Shown one piece after another: positions 1 through 11,873 of a stretch of DNA of 64,000 nt. The notes below the pieces were generated by a model. The model had not been told where the DNA came from and did no database searches. It saw nothing but the letters and a program-made list of their open reading frames with translations. The translations under genes and the position numbers were made by a program. Source of the DNA: Brachionus manjavacas (lineage: Eukaryota > Rotifera > Eurotatoria > Ploima > Brachionidae); the NCBI GenBank assembly GCA_019054805.1, contig JAHQIY010000009.1, forward strand, positions 1,302,001-1,366,000. Direction: 5' to 3'. Within the stretch, counting starts at the first letter, position 1. Each line of letters opens with the position of its first letter.

Positions 1-244
1 CATAGAACCTGATTCATGATTAATCTCAAATGTAAAATAAAGTTTTGAGCTTAAAAGGTATTTTTTTCAAAGTCAAATATTTAACATTTTCAATAACATC
101 TATTTTTTACTTAATTTTTTTCTGAAAAATTAAAAAAAAATTAAAATGTCTTGGGGTTTACTAATATTTTTACTGAGCACCATTTTATTTAACAATACAC
201 ATGGCTTTGTACCGAAAGGAATAATGACCTTTGTCATTAAAACT
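1..244. repeat. Left copy of 244-bp inverted duplication
   Basis: This stretch holds the 5' flank and first ~33 codons of the HET-C-like gene at 146. Its reverse complement is found again at 3341-3584 with only scattered mismatches. The match stops at about 244, inside the coding region. The left end reaches the window edge, so the repeat may be longer. A shorter direct copy of bases 7-48 lies at 2962-3003. Confidence 0.9.
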
Positions 245-1351
245 GTTGATGACACATTCAAGAACAAACTGGGATATTACAGTGAATCGATCGTACATGA
301 GGAGATCATTGAACGTGGGATAGCAAGATCAGTAGCTAGATTCTTTTATGACCAAGAAAATGGGCCAAGCCGCATTGATTTGTCCAAACTCGACACTGAC
401 TATCGCAATCTAAAAAATGTCTACAGAGATTATTATGAAAAAACATTTTGTAAAATAGACATTGAAGAGTTGATCTCGGACGTGTTCCAGCCTCAAGTAG
501 CCTCTGTAGACTTTGAAGATGAAACCAAAGATTTGGCAAGTGCTCATTTTGATGCTGAACAATTTAATCAATCTAATCAAAGAGTAAAAGAATACATGGA
601 TATTATTCAAAGATTTTTAAATTTAAAAGATTACAGCGCAGCACGCAAATATGCGGCAAGAATATTGCACACCATTCATGACTTTTATTCACATTCGAAC
701 TGGGTTGAAATGGGTAATAAGAAGATCAACAAAGAAATTGGAACTAAAAATTTCAGCAAATATGAGTTTACTGATTTGACGGATCCTAACACTTGTGTAA
801 GTAATTGTAGCACTATTGAAATAGAATGCAATAGTATATTAAGGGCATTGGTGAAAGTCATTAAAAAATTAGGGGTTCGAAGTTCAATAATTAATTGTCC
901 GATAAAATATTTCAGATGTAATGGAAATATTGTCATTAATAGCAAATTGGTGAGTGGTTTTTATGTTGATCAAGGAATAGAAAAGCCTGATAATACAATG
1001 AAATGTAGCCATGGAGGTATACTGGACTCTAGTTCCTACAAAAAAGCGATGGGTGGAATTAACAAAGACTCTGGTTACTATGTTTTTTCACCTCATGCCA
1101 ATTTACACTTGGAAGCAGCCAATTTAGCCATAGAGCATACAGAGTTTTTTTTCGAAGAAGTGAGAAAAAAAATTGGAAATGATGAATTTTCAAAATTTTT
1201 GAATCTTGAAGTAAGCAAAAGTTTTTTAAATTCGATCAATGATTTCATTCAAATTTGTGACTCAAAGTCAATTCAAGTAGAGTATTCTTTCAAAAAATGT
1301 TTTAAATTTTTTCTTTTAATTTTTTTTCTTGAAAAAATTTTTTTGGCGTAA
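146..1351 (+). CDS. Secreted HET-C / VWA7 N-terminal-domain protein (copy 1)
   Basis: Intronless gene of 401 codons. Residues 1-20 are a hydrophobic signal peptide, so the product is probably secreted. The rest resembles the N-terminal HET-C-like region of von Willebrand factor A domain-containing protein 7: an HEEIIERG motif near residue 51, HTIHDFYSHSNW at 175-186, and SPHANLHLEAA in the C-terminal third. The HxxxDFxxHSNW pattern recalls metal-binding histidines of zinc phospholipase-like folds; that is inference. The VWA domain that follows in VWA7 is absent, and the chain ends in a hydrophobic, Phe-rich tail. The start is chosen because the signal peptide follows it directly. A second copy lies at 10327-11517; the two differ at scattered positions and in their extreme N- and C-termini. 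The cellular role is not known to me. Confidence 0.85.
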   Translation: MSWGLLIFLLSTILFNNTHGFVPKGIMTFVIKTVDDTFKNKLGYYSESIVHEEIIERGIARSVARFFYDQENGPSRIDLSKLDTDYRNLKNVYRDYYEKTFCKIDIEELISDVFQPQVASVDFEDETKDLASAHFDAEQFNQSNQRVKEYMDIIQRFLNLKDYSAARKYAARILHTIHDFYSHSNWVEMGNKKINKEIGTKNFSKYEFTDLTDPNTCVSNCSTIEIECNSILRALVKVIKKLGVRSSIINCPIKYFRCNGNIVINSKLVSGFYVDQGIEKPDNTMKCSHGGILDSSSYKKAMGGINKDSGYYVFSPHANLHLEAANLAIEHTEFFFEEVRKKIGNDEFSKFLNLEVSKSFLNSINDFIQICDSKSIQVEYSFKKCFKFFLLIFFLEKIFLA

Positions 1352-2028
1352 AGCAAGTGATCGAAAAATTATTTTTAATCGCTTTTAAAAAAATCAATAT
1401 TTTCGAAAATTTTTTCATAATTAATAAATATTTGCTTGAATCATCAAACTTGTGAAAATAAATATTTAATAAAATTTTTGATAAAATAATTGAATTTGAA
1501 TTTAAAAACAAAAAGCTGAAAAATTGAAGATAAAAAATTTATTTTTTGAGAATTAATTACATTTAATTCAAAAATTGATGCTAGTGATCACGCTCCAAAA
1601 TCTATTATTTAAGGAACATTATATAATGCTGCGACAATAAAAGGATTTTAACATAATTAACGTAAATTAGCGTAAAATACCAAAAGCGAAAATTCAAAAA
1701 TTCAAGGAAATTTAATTATTATTAATTTCTTTTTACCTAATTATGTGAAATATTCGATGTTTTGTAAAATTTGATAAATTTTCGTAAAAAATAGTTATTG
1801 TTTAGTAAAAAATGTAAAAATTGGTCAAATTATGCTAAATTTTATTTAGGCAAACAATCCCTGATAAAATTAATAGAAAAAAAATGTGAAAATATACCTC
1901 AATTTTTATGAGCTTAAATTCAAAAATAACTTTTAAAAAAATAAGATTTTTATTTAAAAAAGGAAGTACAAGTTTCTGACAGATGTTTTTTTTTATTATA
2001 TCAAAGTTTTGATCATAGACAAACAACC
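1352..2028. other. AT-rich intergenic, no gene seen
   Basis: No coding signal. The part from about 1640 to 1850 is rich in TTTAC/GTAAA words (for example GTAAATT, CGTAAAA), like blocks near 27880-28140 and 29030-29160. Confidence 0.6.
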
Positions 2029-2823
2029 TTCTTCCACCGTGCCAATCTGGTTTTCATAAAAGCAAGTCAACTCATGACCATATTTTTCGCCTGACCCAAA
2101 GTGTGATAGATGGCTTCAACAAACTGCGGAATAATCCGTAAACTAAAAAATCTCGGTCTTGAGAACTAATTGACTTTAACAATCGATGACCAACTAATCC
2201 CTCTTAACCCGCATCCAACCTTTCTAGGGGTGATTCTCGACCCAAAACTTTGCTTCAACATGTTATTGGAATCTCTTACCCAGAGAATTCTACCTAAATG
2301 TAACTTAATCCGACGTCTAAAGCACTCAAGCTTAGTAACTCAATCAACCTATGTAAAATTATCTTTAAGAGCTTTATTCGATCACTAACTGACTATTATT
2401 TTATTCCTCTATCGTGCTCAACTCAGAAGATATCGAACTCACTGCAAAAAAGTCAAAATAAAGTATTGAGATCGATAAAATTTTTTCCGCTAAAAACAAG
2501 GATTACGTATATGCACAAGACACTCAATATCGATCTTCTAGAGAACCGAACCATCTATTTAATGCAAAAATTTATAGTATAAAAATGTGACCATCAACAA
2601 ATTAAACAAGATTTGACCAATTTTCGATCACCACAAATTCCAAATATGAAGCGATTTACAAGTCTACGATCTCTTTTCTAATTGACCTAATTTAGATAAA
2701 ATTTTTTTCATTTTTAATTTCCTTCTTTTTATTCTGAACTTCTGTTCCTATCTATATAATTTTTTGTATTTATCTATTTTTGACTCGAAAAACTGCAGAT
2801 AATTGTATTTATAAAAAAAAAAA
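2029..2823 (+). mobile_element. Decayed LINE, reverse transcriptase 3' part
   Basis: Translation from 2029 gives a typical RT segment (CQSGFHKSKSTHDHIF). An open stretch at 2170-2388 carries the RT thumb motif FLGVILDPKLCF, and out-of-frame pieces to about 2600 read like the LINE C-terminal region (SQNKVLRSIKFFPLK). It ends in an A-rich tail at 2811-2823. Several stops and frame changes and a lost catalytic FADD region show it is dead. A related remnant lies on the minus strand at 12210-12479. Confidence 0.75.
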
Positions 2824-2961
2824 AGTAGAGTGTAGAACAAAAGAGAGTAGCTAAAGTTGAATTTAGTTTACTAAAAATAAAACAAGACTGAATTAATAAA
2901 TAATGTAAAACGCGATCTGTAAATACATCATATAACATAATTATACAGCATTAAACAAATA

Positions 2962-3003
2962 ATCTGATTGATGATTAATCTCAAATATAAGATAAAGTTT
3001 TGG
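2962..3003. repeat. Short direct copy of HET-C gene upstream sequence
   Basis: About 42 bases closely match bases 7-48 upstream of HET-C copy 1, in direct orientation, so copy 1 sits between short direct repeats. The remainder of 2824-3340 shows no convincing gene. Confidence 0.6.
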
Positions 3004-3340
3004 GAAATTTACTCAACCAAAATAAAACACAAAAATAAAAACAGATTAAAAAGTTAATTAAAACTGAAAAAAAGAATTTAAATTAAATTAAAATAATTTT
3101 AATCAAATTTGGATCCATTCCATCCATCTTCTGATCCTCCACCTTCTTCGCCTCGATCTTCTAGAACCTTGTTCACACTAGCTGCATATTTATTGGAGAC
3201 ATTCCTTAAGAAATGTCCAATCTTTCAGTGGTTTAGACATCAAACATATTCCACATTGTGACCATTTATTCAGATATTTCACACTTTTTAACCACGACTT
3301 CAAATTTCCTCGGGCATTTGTTTCATCATGTTAGATCTAC

Positions 3341-3584
3341 AGTTTTATTGACAAAGGTCATTATTCCTTTCGGTACAAAGCCATGTGTATTGTTAAATAA
3401 AATGGTGCCCAGTAAAAATATTAGTAAACCCCAAGACATTTTAATTTTTTTTTAATTTTTCAGAAAAAAATTAAGTAAAAAATAGATGTTATTGAAAATG
3501 TTAAATATTTGACTTTGAAAAAAATACCTTTTAAGCTCAAAACTTTATTTTACATTTGAGATTAATCATGAATCAGGTTCTATG
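3341..3584 (-). pseudogene. Truncated inverted copy of HET-C-like gene 5' end
   Basis: Reverse-complement copy of 1-244. It contains the upstream sequence, the start codon, the signal peptide and about 10 further codons of the HET-C-like protein, after which similarity stops abruptly and a stop codon follows. It is a 5' fragment and not a working gene. Sequence beyond the break (3100-3340, minus strand) has a short open stretch I do not recognise. Confidence 0.8.
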
Positions 3585-3989
3585 TAAAATTTAAAATTTT
3601 TTTATTTAAAAATTCATTTCTAAATATTAAATGAAATTATTTTCAGAGATTGATGCTGGCGCAAAATAAGAGATAATAAAGGTGATTAAGTCTTGAAAAA
3701 AATGAATATTTCTGTCAATAAAGAGAACATGAAATTCCAAATTTTTTATTAATAATAGTTAGTATTTTTTGCGTATTAAAAGGTATAAAATTGAATTTAC
3801 TCTGATCTTATTGTGTGATCAAATGAGGGATTGGATTTTTTTTAAATAAAGTTTTATTTAAAATAAACTAAGAGAAGGTTTAGCAATTTTAGGTTCAAAA
3901 TAAATTAATTTGTTGTTGGAAGTTAACACTTGCATATCATTTAAAATATCATTGTTTTAATAAAAATTACCATAAATTTTTTAAATCGA

Positions 3990-6103
3990 GAATAGGACCT
4001 CATAAGCCACCTTGGAGGAACATGCACATCTCCAAAATAGTTCCCTTTAAAAAAGCTGTTTATTGCCAACCGCGTCAATAAGAATTATTTATTGCTAGAA
4101 AAGAACTTAGCTTTAGACTCGAAAAAAATTCCGAATAAACTCTTTTTGTACATATACCGGAGTTTTGCCAGATGTGTGTCTATTGCAGCCATAAAGAATT
4201 CAGATAACCAGATTATTACCGATAAGTTGATCATATAGAGTGTTTTAAATGAGTTTTTTCACTCGGTTTATGATCAACCTTCTTCGATTACCACCAGAAA
4301 GTACGCAAAGGAAAATTTCAAACCTCGGTCACTACCTGATTTAAACTTCCGAATCCAAGATATTGTAACGACTGATATGGTATTTTCTAAGCTAAAAAGC
4401 CGCTCAATCAGATCACCTCAATTCCTTTCAAAATATGCGCTGAAGTCCTACTTTCAACATGATTTTGTTCCCAAAAAAGCTTGTGTTAACAACTTATTTG
4501 AGACCTTTGACTTCCTAACTGATGCTATGAGTAAGAGGTATCCAACAGATATTATTTATCTGTGAAAGCATTTGATAATGTTTCACATGAACTCCTTATT
4601 TTCAAACTAGAAGCTTATCGGATCCCAATAATTATAGCTGATTCGATTCGCTCTTATTTTTCAGTCCGGAGGCAACGAGTTAAGATTGGTATGATTTTGT
4701 CTCAGAAAGGAAACTAATAGCTAGCGGAGTGGCTCAAGGATCAGTTCTTGATCCTTTTCTTTTTGTTATTTTTGTCTTTGACTTCAGTAGGATCTAAATC
4801 AATTGGAAGAGTGGTCCAGCGATTGGAAAATGAGCTTTAATCTTAGCAAAAGAAATACATTAGAGTCCGATAAAAAATGCCATAATTACCACATGTTTGG
4901 TCACTTGCAGAAACTTGCTGAGACAAATAAAGGAGGAGATTTAGGAATTATTTTTCGAAATATCAAAATCAGAAGATCAGTGTAAGAGGGGAGTAGCAAG
5001 AGCTTCAATGATAGTTTCAAGATTAAAGAATACATCTTACTTTTACCTTGAGCTTTTAAACCACCAATTTTTGTCAATCTTGAGTCTGCAGTGGGCTTAT
5101 ACACGGTAAACAACAATTATCATTAAATGGTCTTGACAGTCTAGCAGGTCGAACAAGAGATGGTAGGTTGGCAATCGAAAGAAATCTTATAAGAAGCTGT
5201 GTCTCGAAACTTTTTACCAATAGAAAGTTCGTTACTGGAACACACATGGCAACAAAACTCGCAGTACATTAAATACCGACATAATTGAAATTGATAAGAG
5301 AAAACGAGCAGCAAGATTATCACTAATAAAACTCAAAAACAATGAGCTGATAACCAAAAAAATCAGAGCGTACTTAAAAGGATATCTGTATAAAAGCTTC
5401 ATTATACCAGTGCTATTCTATGGAATGGAAACAATAAATCTTAGTAAAAAGAACATGAATAGTCCAAAGAGCTGTGAGAACAGCATCATTCGTACTATAT
5501 ACGGCATACCAAAACGTTGTAGAATGAGTAACCTAAGACTCATTAACAACATTAATGATCCCTATAATAGACTTAAAATATTACACGTCAACTTCTTTGA
5601 GAGGCTTTGGCTCAACAACTACACCAAGGAAATACTTAAAGAACTTTTTTTAGACTACTGGAAACGCTGGATGAGATTGAATGTGATCGAAACATTGACC
5701 TCCTAGGCAAATGTAAATACTACAAATACAAGATGAACTTAGAATTCGAGACAAGTAAAAGAAATAATCAAGATCTGGAACAGCTCAAAACACTATTCAA
5801 GAAACACAATGGGACAAGTGAGAAGATATACCAACTCTTTAGATATGACAGATTTATGAATGATAATTCACTGTAATAAGGTTATTAACGTTAATCTAAA
5901 ATTTTGTATCTTATTTTATATTTATTTTATGTTTTTGATCATTTGTACATTTATGGTTTTATTCGTTCAAAAAAATTTAAGACAAAAACTAAATAATTTA
6001 GGAATACAACGTCACCTTTTTTAACGAGACGTTGAGAAAGTGGTCGGAAAACGGCCCCGGCACTAGAAATAAATAATAATAATAATAATAATAATTGAAT
6101 AAA
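3990..6103 (+). mobile_element. Decayed LINE with (AAT)n 3' tail
   Basis: Pieces of one LINE ORF2 follow each other in order but in shifting frames: the linker before RT (AIKNSDNQIITD, ~4190), NEFFHSVYDQPSSI (~4248), an open stretch at 4377-4565, KAFDNVSHELLIFKL and SGVAQGSVLDP (~4570-4760), WSSDWKMSFNLSK (~4810), and a C-terminal domain at 5290-5880 including IIPVLFYGMETINLSKK and an open frame at 5410-5706. The 3' end has a GC-rich stretch (GGTCGGAAAACGGCCCC) and ends in (AAT)n at about 6068-6095. The left boundary is uncertain. The FADD active site is missing. Confidence 0.8.
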
Positions 6104-7779
6104 TAAGCTTTTACATAATATAGAAAATTAAGCCTTGCTATTAAAATGACTTGAGGCTTAAAAGCCTAAGGTATACTGGCGCTTTCGCTCGGGATTTTAA
6201 TCCCCACAGCATAATTTTTACTACTTCTACTTAATTCTGAAAACAAATTACACAATCTTAATATTTTCTCCCACGTGGTTTTTTTTAATGCATTTTTGGC
6301 CCTTAAAATTCTCTGTTCCATGAAATGGGCTTCATGCCATTTTTAAAATATTTATAGCAATAATAAATTCAAAAGCATTCATAAGATCATAAGGAAATCA
6401 TTAGCATTTTTTTAAAGTTCGAAATCTCTTCACCGGTTTTAAAAGATTAAGATGAGTATGCAATTAAATACTTGTTTTACATAAAACATTGATACATAAC
6501 CAAAAAATCAAAAATGAATCTTTGAGTATTATTCTCTTCTGAGCTTATTTTTCCACATTTTATGCATAAAATATTTAAATTTCAAAATAGTTCTTTCGGC
6601 TTAACAAACATTTATATTTCAGTAGTTCTTCAAGCTAATCGAAAGCGTTTAACTCATTAGCCTTGTAATTAGTGAGCAAATATTGATTGAAAATAATATT
6701 CTCAGATGAATTGCAGAAAATTGAATAGGGTTCAAAAAGAAGTGAAGAAAGCAAAGAATCTTGAGTATTGAAATGATCCAACATTATTATTAGTAATTTA
6801 ACCAATATTGTTTCCAAGAATGAGTCAATAACATATAAAATGAAAAAAAGAATGAAAAAAACTACTGAAAGCTTTAAATTTATATAATTAATAATGAAAT
6901 GAGATTAATATTAAATGATGAAAAATTTTTTTGCAAGAAGATCATCTTTATTACGAAAAAAATCCAGGAACCGTTTTTTAATAAAAAGTTTCCTAATTTA
7001 CATTAATATAATAAAATTAAAAAAATGACATCCGTCTTTTATCACCTTAATTTTTAAATTAAATAAATACTTGGCTATAGCTTTTAAATTTTGCGAGTTC
7101 GACATTTAGCTTAGCTATCTTTATCTAAAATTTATAGCGTCATCACGTGATTTATTAGCCAAATAAAAATAATGGAAAGTTGGCTTGCGAACCCATACGG
7201 AATTCAACGTTTGAATTTTTAGAATTCAGTCATAAAAATCTTAAAATTTGGAAAGACCTATAAACCAAAAAAAAATCTTATGGCAAATCAAAGACTCTGA
7301 ATTCAAAAAAACTACAGCAATTTTCAATTTATTTTTGAAAAAAAATGATTTTCACACACAAAAATTGCTTTAAATGTATTTAACGTTCGATCAAAATAAA
7401 TGATAACTTTTTTAAGCTGGAAGATGCCGGTTAATTGTATGTTATTTTTTCCCAGATGATTTTAACAAGGAATTTCTGAGAGAATATTTCCAAGCTGCCG
7501 AAATCAATGGTTTCAAAGTTGAAAAAATTTCATAAGAAGCATTAAAAGAATGTCGAGTTAAAAACGGTGTGAAACGAGTAAAAACTTTCTTTTAAAATAA
7601 ACAAATCAGTTAGTTAGGAGTATAACTAGTCTTTCAATATTAAACAGATAAAAAAGAGACTAATTTTAAATTAATTTAAAACCTCTGAATTTAAGTTCTT
7701 CGATATGCAACGAAGTCCTATAAAAGTTGGTAGCAGGATCCATGAGTAAATCTATTTTAGTTTATTTTGTTAGCTTAAT
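6104..7779. other. Intergenic, no gene recognised
   Basis: AT-rich; only short meaningless open frames. Two small hairpins lie close together at 6154-6167 (AGGCTT/AAGCCT) and 6191-6204 (GGGATT/AATCCC), in a slightly GC-richer patch; function unknown. Confidence 0.5.
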
Positions 7780-9260
7780 TTTAGGATGGAAGCTATTTTA
7801 AAGTGTACGCAGTGTTGTGTCGTGGGGTGTTGTTTGAGTTTAAAGACGTCGTTGTGTGTAAATAGTTTTATTCTAAATAAAGTGATGAGAGAAAACGGCC
7901 GTTCTGCGCGGCGGAACATTTTAAATAGTTTGTAAATTAAGAAAAGTACAATAGTAAAAAGTGTGAATAAAAATGTAGATAAATTTTAAGTAAACTTAAT
8001 AGAGCCCTGCAAATAATGTAAATAAAGATCAATTGTAAATACGAGCGATTTTGTACAAAACTTTTAGCTTATGTTTAGAAGATGATTGAAATTAGAAATA
8101 TACATGTTGCTTGTCAATAAATGAACTTGAAATAAGAAGCATGTGTTTCAGTTTAATAAAAGTTGCAAATTGCAATTGAATGAAATGTAAACTTAAGTTT
8201 GCATTTGTGGTTGCGACACCACACTCAGGAATTTATGTTCAATTATTTTCGATTGGAAATAAAGAAATCAAAGTTCAAAAAAGAAAAATGTCCGACAGAA
8301 GTTTTAGAAGAGAGATCAGTTACGTAAGTAAAAGTGGTAACTCAACTCTAGAGACAGGGACTTTGACATCATTGAATCAAATAGGATTCAAGCATATCGC
8401 CAGACATCTAGGGGTGACTATCGGCTTATATTTAAATAATGCAAAAACAGAAATCATAAAAAACTCTAGAAGTTGCAAGACTCCATATGAATCAGCAGCG
8501 ATTAAACAACAGCAGCTTCAAAAACATCAGAATGCTAAATCTTGTCTGGCTCCTAAACACACTTTTTTGCTGTCAGATTTTCCTTTTTACAGAATAATGC
8601 TACAATCGAATTTCTCACAGAAGATTTTTATCAAGTTATCTTTCTTCTAGGACGGGCCATCAGATCTTAATATGGCCCACATGGTTACTCTGTGTATGCT
8701 ATAAATGGCTTCCTTGAAGTCAATGAAGTTTAGTTACAGGTGACTTTTCCATTCAAGACTTTGTTTTATGATGTTCCTAAGTGCAAAATCTGGCCTTTGA
8801 ATCCTCTACCTCGTTTTAAACCTAGTTTTCTTCTCTAAGTATACCAAAATAAATTTTTAAGTACTATTAATCATTCATTGGTGTTCAAAAGAAAAATATC
8901 TGGACTGAACCTAAAAATCATATTTTTATACCACCTTTCCGCTAATCTGAAAAAGATCGTCAAAAAATAAAAGCTGAAGTTGATAGAATGCTTCAAGCAT
9001 GAATTACTGGACCTTCAAATAATCCTTGATCTTTTCCAGTAGTTTCATTTTTATTAAAATTACATTTTCGAAAATACCAATTGTTTTCAAATAAGATTTT
9101 TACTGATGATGAATCGCCATATCTAGAAATTCTAAACTAAGAGGATAGAAATAATTTGATAGAAATAGCTCACTTTGAAGGTCATCAAGAACCTCAGAGT
9201 TCTTTCGAAAAGTTAAAGAGTATGACTCTGTTCTAGATTATTAAGAAAACTCTGCAAAGA
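7780..9260 (+). mobile_element. Decayed Ty3/gypsy-type LTR retrotransposon
   Basis: At 8895-9060 the translation matches the start of Ty3/gypsy reverse transcriptase (SEKDRQKIKAEVDRMLQA, then GPSNNP and SFPVV), with stops where conserved Gly and Trp are expected. At 9144-9230 the reading HFEGHQEPQSSFEKLKS matches the H2C2 region of a gypsy integrase. Upstream, 7780-8200 looks like an LTR: compositionally distinct, GC-rich hairpin near 7894-7915, several AATAAA signals, ending about 8201; TGGTTGCGACACC just after could be a primer-binding site. An open frame at 8180-8650 lies in the gag position but is not recognisable. No second LTR was found. Most of pol is deleted. Confidence 0.65.
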
Positions 9261-10326
9261 GAGAAAATGTATCTCTCTTCAAGTCAAGGTAGAAATTATA
9301 AAAAAACATTTTTAACAAAAAACTACTTCAAAATTGGCCAAAGAATAAAATGTTGATGATTCAAAATCAACTAATAATCCAGTTATTTCAAGAACAACAA
9401 GATGAAATTACATAAGTGTTTAACTCAAATGAAGCAATTGATCGAATAAATGAATTGAAACACTTGTTCAAACTAAAAAAGATGATAATTCAAATGTAAT
9501 TTATTATTTAAAATTTTATAATTGAAAGTAGATTTACCAAACAACCATCTATTACCGATTTTTAAAAAAAAAATAATTATTTGTTTTTGTCTCGAATTTT
9601 TAATTTTAATTTATTTCTATCCATTTATTAATATTGAAATTTCCATATAAAGAATACCGAATTTTCCGCTCTAGGAGTTCGTTTTACCTAGTATTGACTG
9701 TATTTACAGGTGTAAAATTAATGCTTAATTGATTTTGCTAATTTAAATTTTTTTAATTTTTTTATTTTCTTTTGAAATTGAAATATGATGACAATTTTTA
9801 AACAAAAAGGTTGAAAAGTAAAATTCAGATAACTAGATATGTTGAAAAAAATTTAATTAAGGTGATTTTCTATAATGACTCTTAATGCGTAATTAAAATT
9901 CAATTTCATGCAAAAAAAGTGTCATGTTGAATCGATATTAAAAAGATGCATTTTTTAAAAAACTGATTTTTAAAATAGGTTTTATTGTGAATTTAATGTA
10001 AATTCTAGTTTTAATTGTTTTAAAATTTAAAGAAAAATTTTTGAAAATAAAAATTATTTTATAACGCTTAAACTATTTATTATGATCATAGTTTAAAATA
10101 AGTCTCCAGGATGAATTGGCAACGGATCAGAGAGAGACATCAGGTGAGGAAGAAATTTTGCGACATAGATGTTTGAAGGAAAAGTGTGAATGCTTATAAA
10201 GATCAAAAATATTGACGAAAAAAAAAAAGCATGACAACGATTTATAAATTCACAAACTTCACAAATTTTATTTATAATCCTTGATGCTAATTTATTGTTT
10301 TAAAGTTTTTAAATATCTAAAAATGG
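9261..10326. other. AT-rich intergenic
   Basis: No gene seen. Bases about 9996-10100 resemble 11790-11875 (shared GCTT.AACTATTT.TTA.GATCATAG pattern), so the HET-C copy 2 gene lies between direct repeats of about 100 bp. Confidence 0.55.
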
Positions 10327-11517
10327 TTATAATAATTTTATTAGAATAAAAAATGCATATAACATAAAATATGTTCCATTTAATTGTTTTTTTTGAATTG
10401 AAGTTGCGTGACAAATTTGAAAGTAATCATTAATTGAGTTCAAAATACTAGAGCTAACTTCTAGATCTAAAAATTTTGAAAATTCATCATTTCCAATTTT
10501 TTTTCTCACTTCTTCGAAAAAAAACTCTGTATGATCTATGGCTAGATTGGCTGCTTCCAAGTGCAAATCGGCATGAGGTGAAAAAACATAGTAACCAGAG
10601 TCTTTGTTAATTCCACCAATCGCAGGTTTAAAAGAACTTCCATCAAGAATGCCTCCGTGACTACATTTCATTGCATTATCAGGCTTCTCAATTCCTTGAT
10701 CAACATAAAAACCACTCACCAATTTATCATTAATGATAATATTTCCTTCACATCTGAAATATGTTATGGGACAATTGATTATCGAACTTCGAACCCCTAA
10801 TCTTTTGATAACATTCACCAATGCTCTTAATATACTATTGCATTCTATTTCAATAGTGCTACAATTACTTACACAAGTGTTAGGGTCCGTCAAATCAGTA
10901 AACTCATATTTGCTGAAATTTTTAGTTCCAATTTCTTTGTTGATCTTCTTATTACCCATTTCAACCCAGTTCGAATGTGAATAAAAGTCATGAATGGTGT
11001 GCAATATTCTTGCCGCATATTTGCGTGCTGCGCTGTAATCTTTTAAATTTAAAAATCTTTGAATAATATCCATGTATTCTTTTACTCTTTGATTTGATTG
11101 ATTAAATCGTTCAGCATCAAAATGAGCACTTGCCAAATCTTTGGTTTCATCATCAAAATCTACAGAGGCTACTTGAGGCTGGAACACGTCCGAGATCAAC
11201 TCTTCAATGTCTATTTTACAAAATGTTTTTTCATAATAATCTCTGTAGACATTTTTTAGATTGCGATAGTCAGTGTCGAGTTTGGACAAATCAATGCGGC
11301 TTGGCCCATTTTCTTGGTCATAAAAGAATCTAGCTACTGATCTTGCTATCCCACGTTCAATGATCTCCTCATGTACGATCGATTCACTGTAATATCCCAG
11401 TTTGTTCTTGAATGTGTCATCAACAGTTTTAATGACAAAGGTCATTATTTCTTTTGGTACAAAACCATCTATTTGGCTTAATAAGACAGAAAGTATAGTC
11501 AATGTACCCAAAATCAT
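10327..11517 (-). CDS. Secreted HET-C / VWA7 N-terminal-domain protein (copy 2)
   Basis: Intronless, 396 codons, nearly identical to the gene at 146 over the central ~340 residues, including HTIHDFYSHSNW and SPHADLHLEAA. The signal peptide (residues 1-18) and the last ~30 residues differ from copy 1, and copy 2 ends in its own hydrophobic segment. The 5' flank is unrelated to that of copy 1; it is instead shared with a fragment in an intron of the macroglobulin gene (20752-21110). It lacks a VWA domain, like copy 1. Few changes and an open frame argue that both copies are, or recently were, functional. What the protein does is unknown to me; HET-C family members act in fungal incompatibility, but that role cannot be carried over. 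Confidence 0.85.
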   Translation of the reverse strand: MILGTLTILSVLLSQIDGFVPKEIMTFVIKTVDDTFKNKLGYYSESIVHEEIIERGIARSVARFFYDQENGPSRIDLSKLDTDYRNLKNVYRDYYEKTFCKIDIEELISDVFQPQVASVDFDDETKDLASAHFDAERFNQSNQRVKEYMDIIQRFLNLKDYSAARKYAARILHTIHDFYSHSNWVEMGNKKINKEIGTKNFSKYEFTDLTDPNTCVSNCSTIEIECNSILRALVNVIKRLGVRSSIINCPITYFRCEGNIIINDKLVSGFYVDQGIEKPDNAMKCSHGGILDGSSFKPAIGGINKDSGYYVFSPHADLHLEAANLAIDHTEFFFEEVRKKIGNDEFSKFLDLEVSSSILNSINDYFQICHATSIQKKQLNGTYFMLYAFFILIKLL

Positions 11518-11873
11518 TTTTTTAATTTTTCCAAAATTTTATTTTATAAAAAAATCATTCTTCATTGGATTTTAGCCATTAAATTTATTTTCAAACAAAT
11601 TTTTTATTTTTCTCTTGTTTTTAGACTTTGTGATTCATTTTTAAATATAAATTGAATTTTGAAATTTTCAATCAAAGTTTGAATTTTATTTAAATTACAT
11701 GCAGAATAATGGTGGAATAAAAAAGGGATATAATTTAATTTGAATGATTGTCTATGTGATATGATCTTTCATTTTAATTTTATTTTAAACTTTAAGCAAA
11801 ATTTTTGAAAATAAAAATTAATAATTATTTTTTAACGCTTCAACTATTTCTTACGATCATAGTCTAAAATAAG
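11513..11873. repeat. HET-C copy 2 5' flank, repeated at 20752-21110
   Basis: From the start codon of the HET-C-like gene outward for about 360 bp this flank is duplicated, at high identity, inside the last intron of the macroglobulin gene. Its distal ~85 bp are also found, more diverged, at about 9996-10100 on the other side of the gene. Confidence 0.85.

Noticed and set aside
8180..8650. 156-codon frame as a host gene
   Set aside because: It lies between an LTR-like block and gypsy RT fragments, has no domain, and is more likely decayed gag-region sequence.
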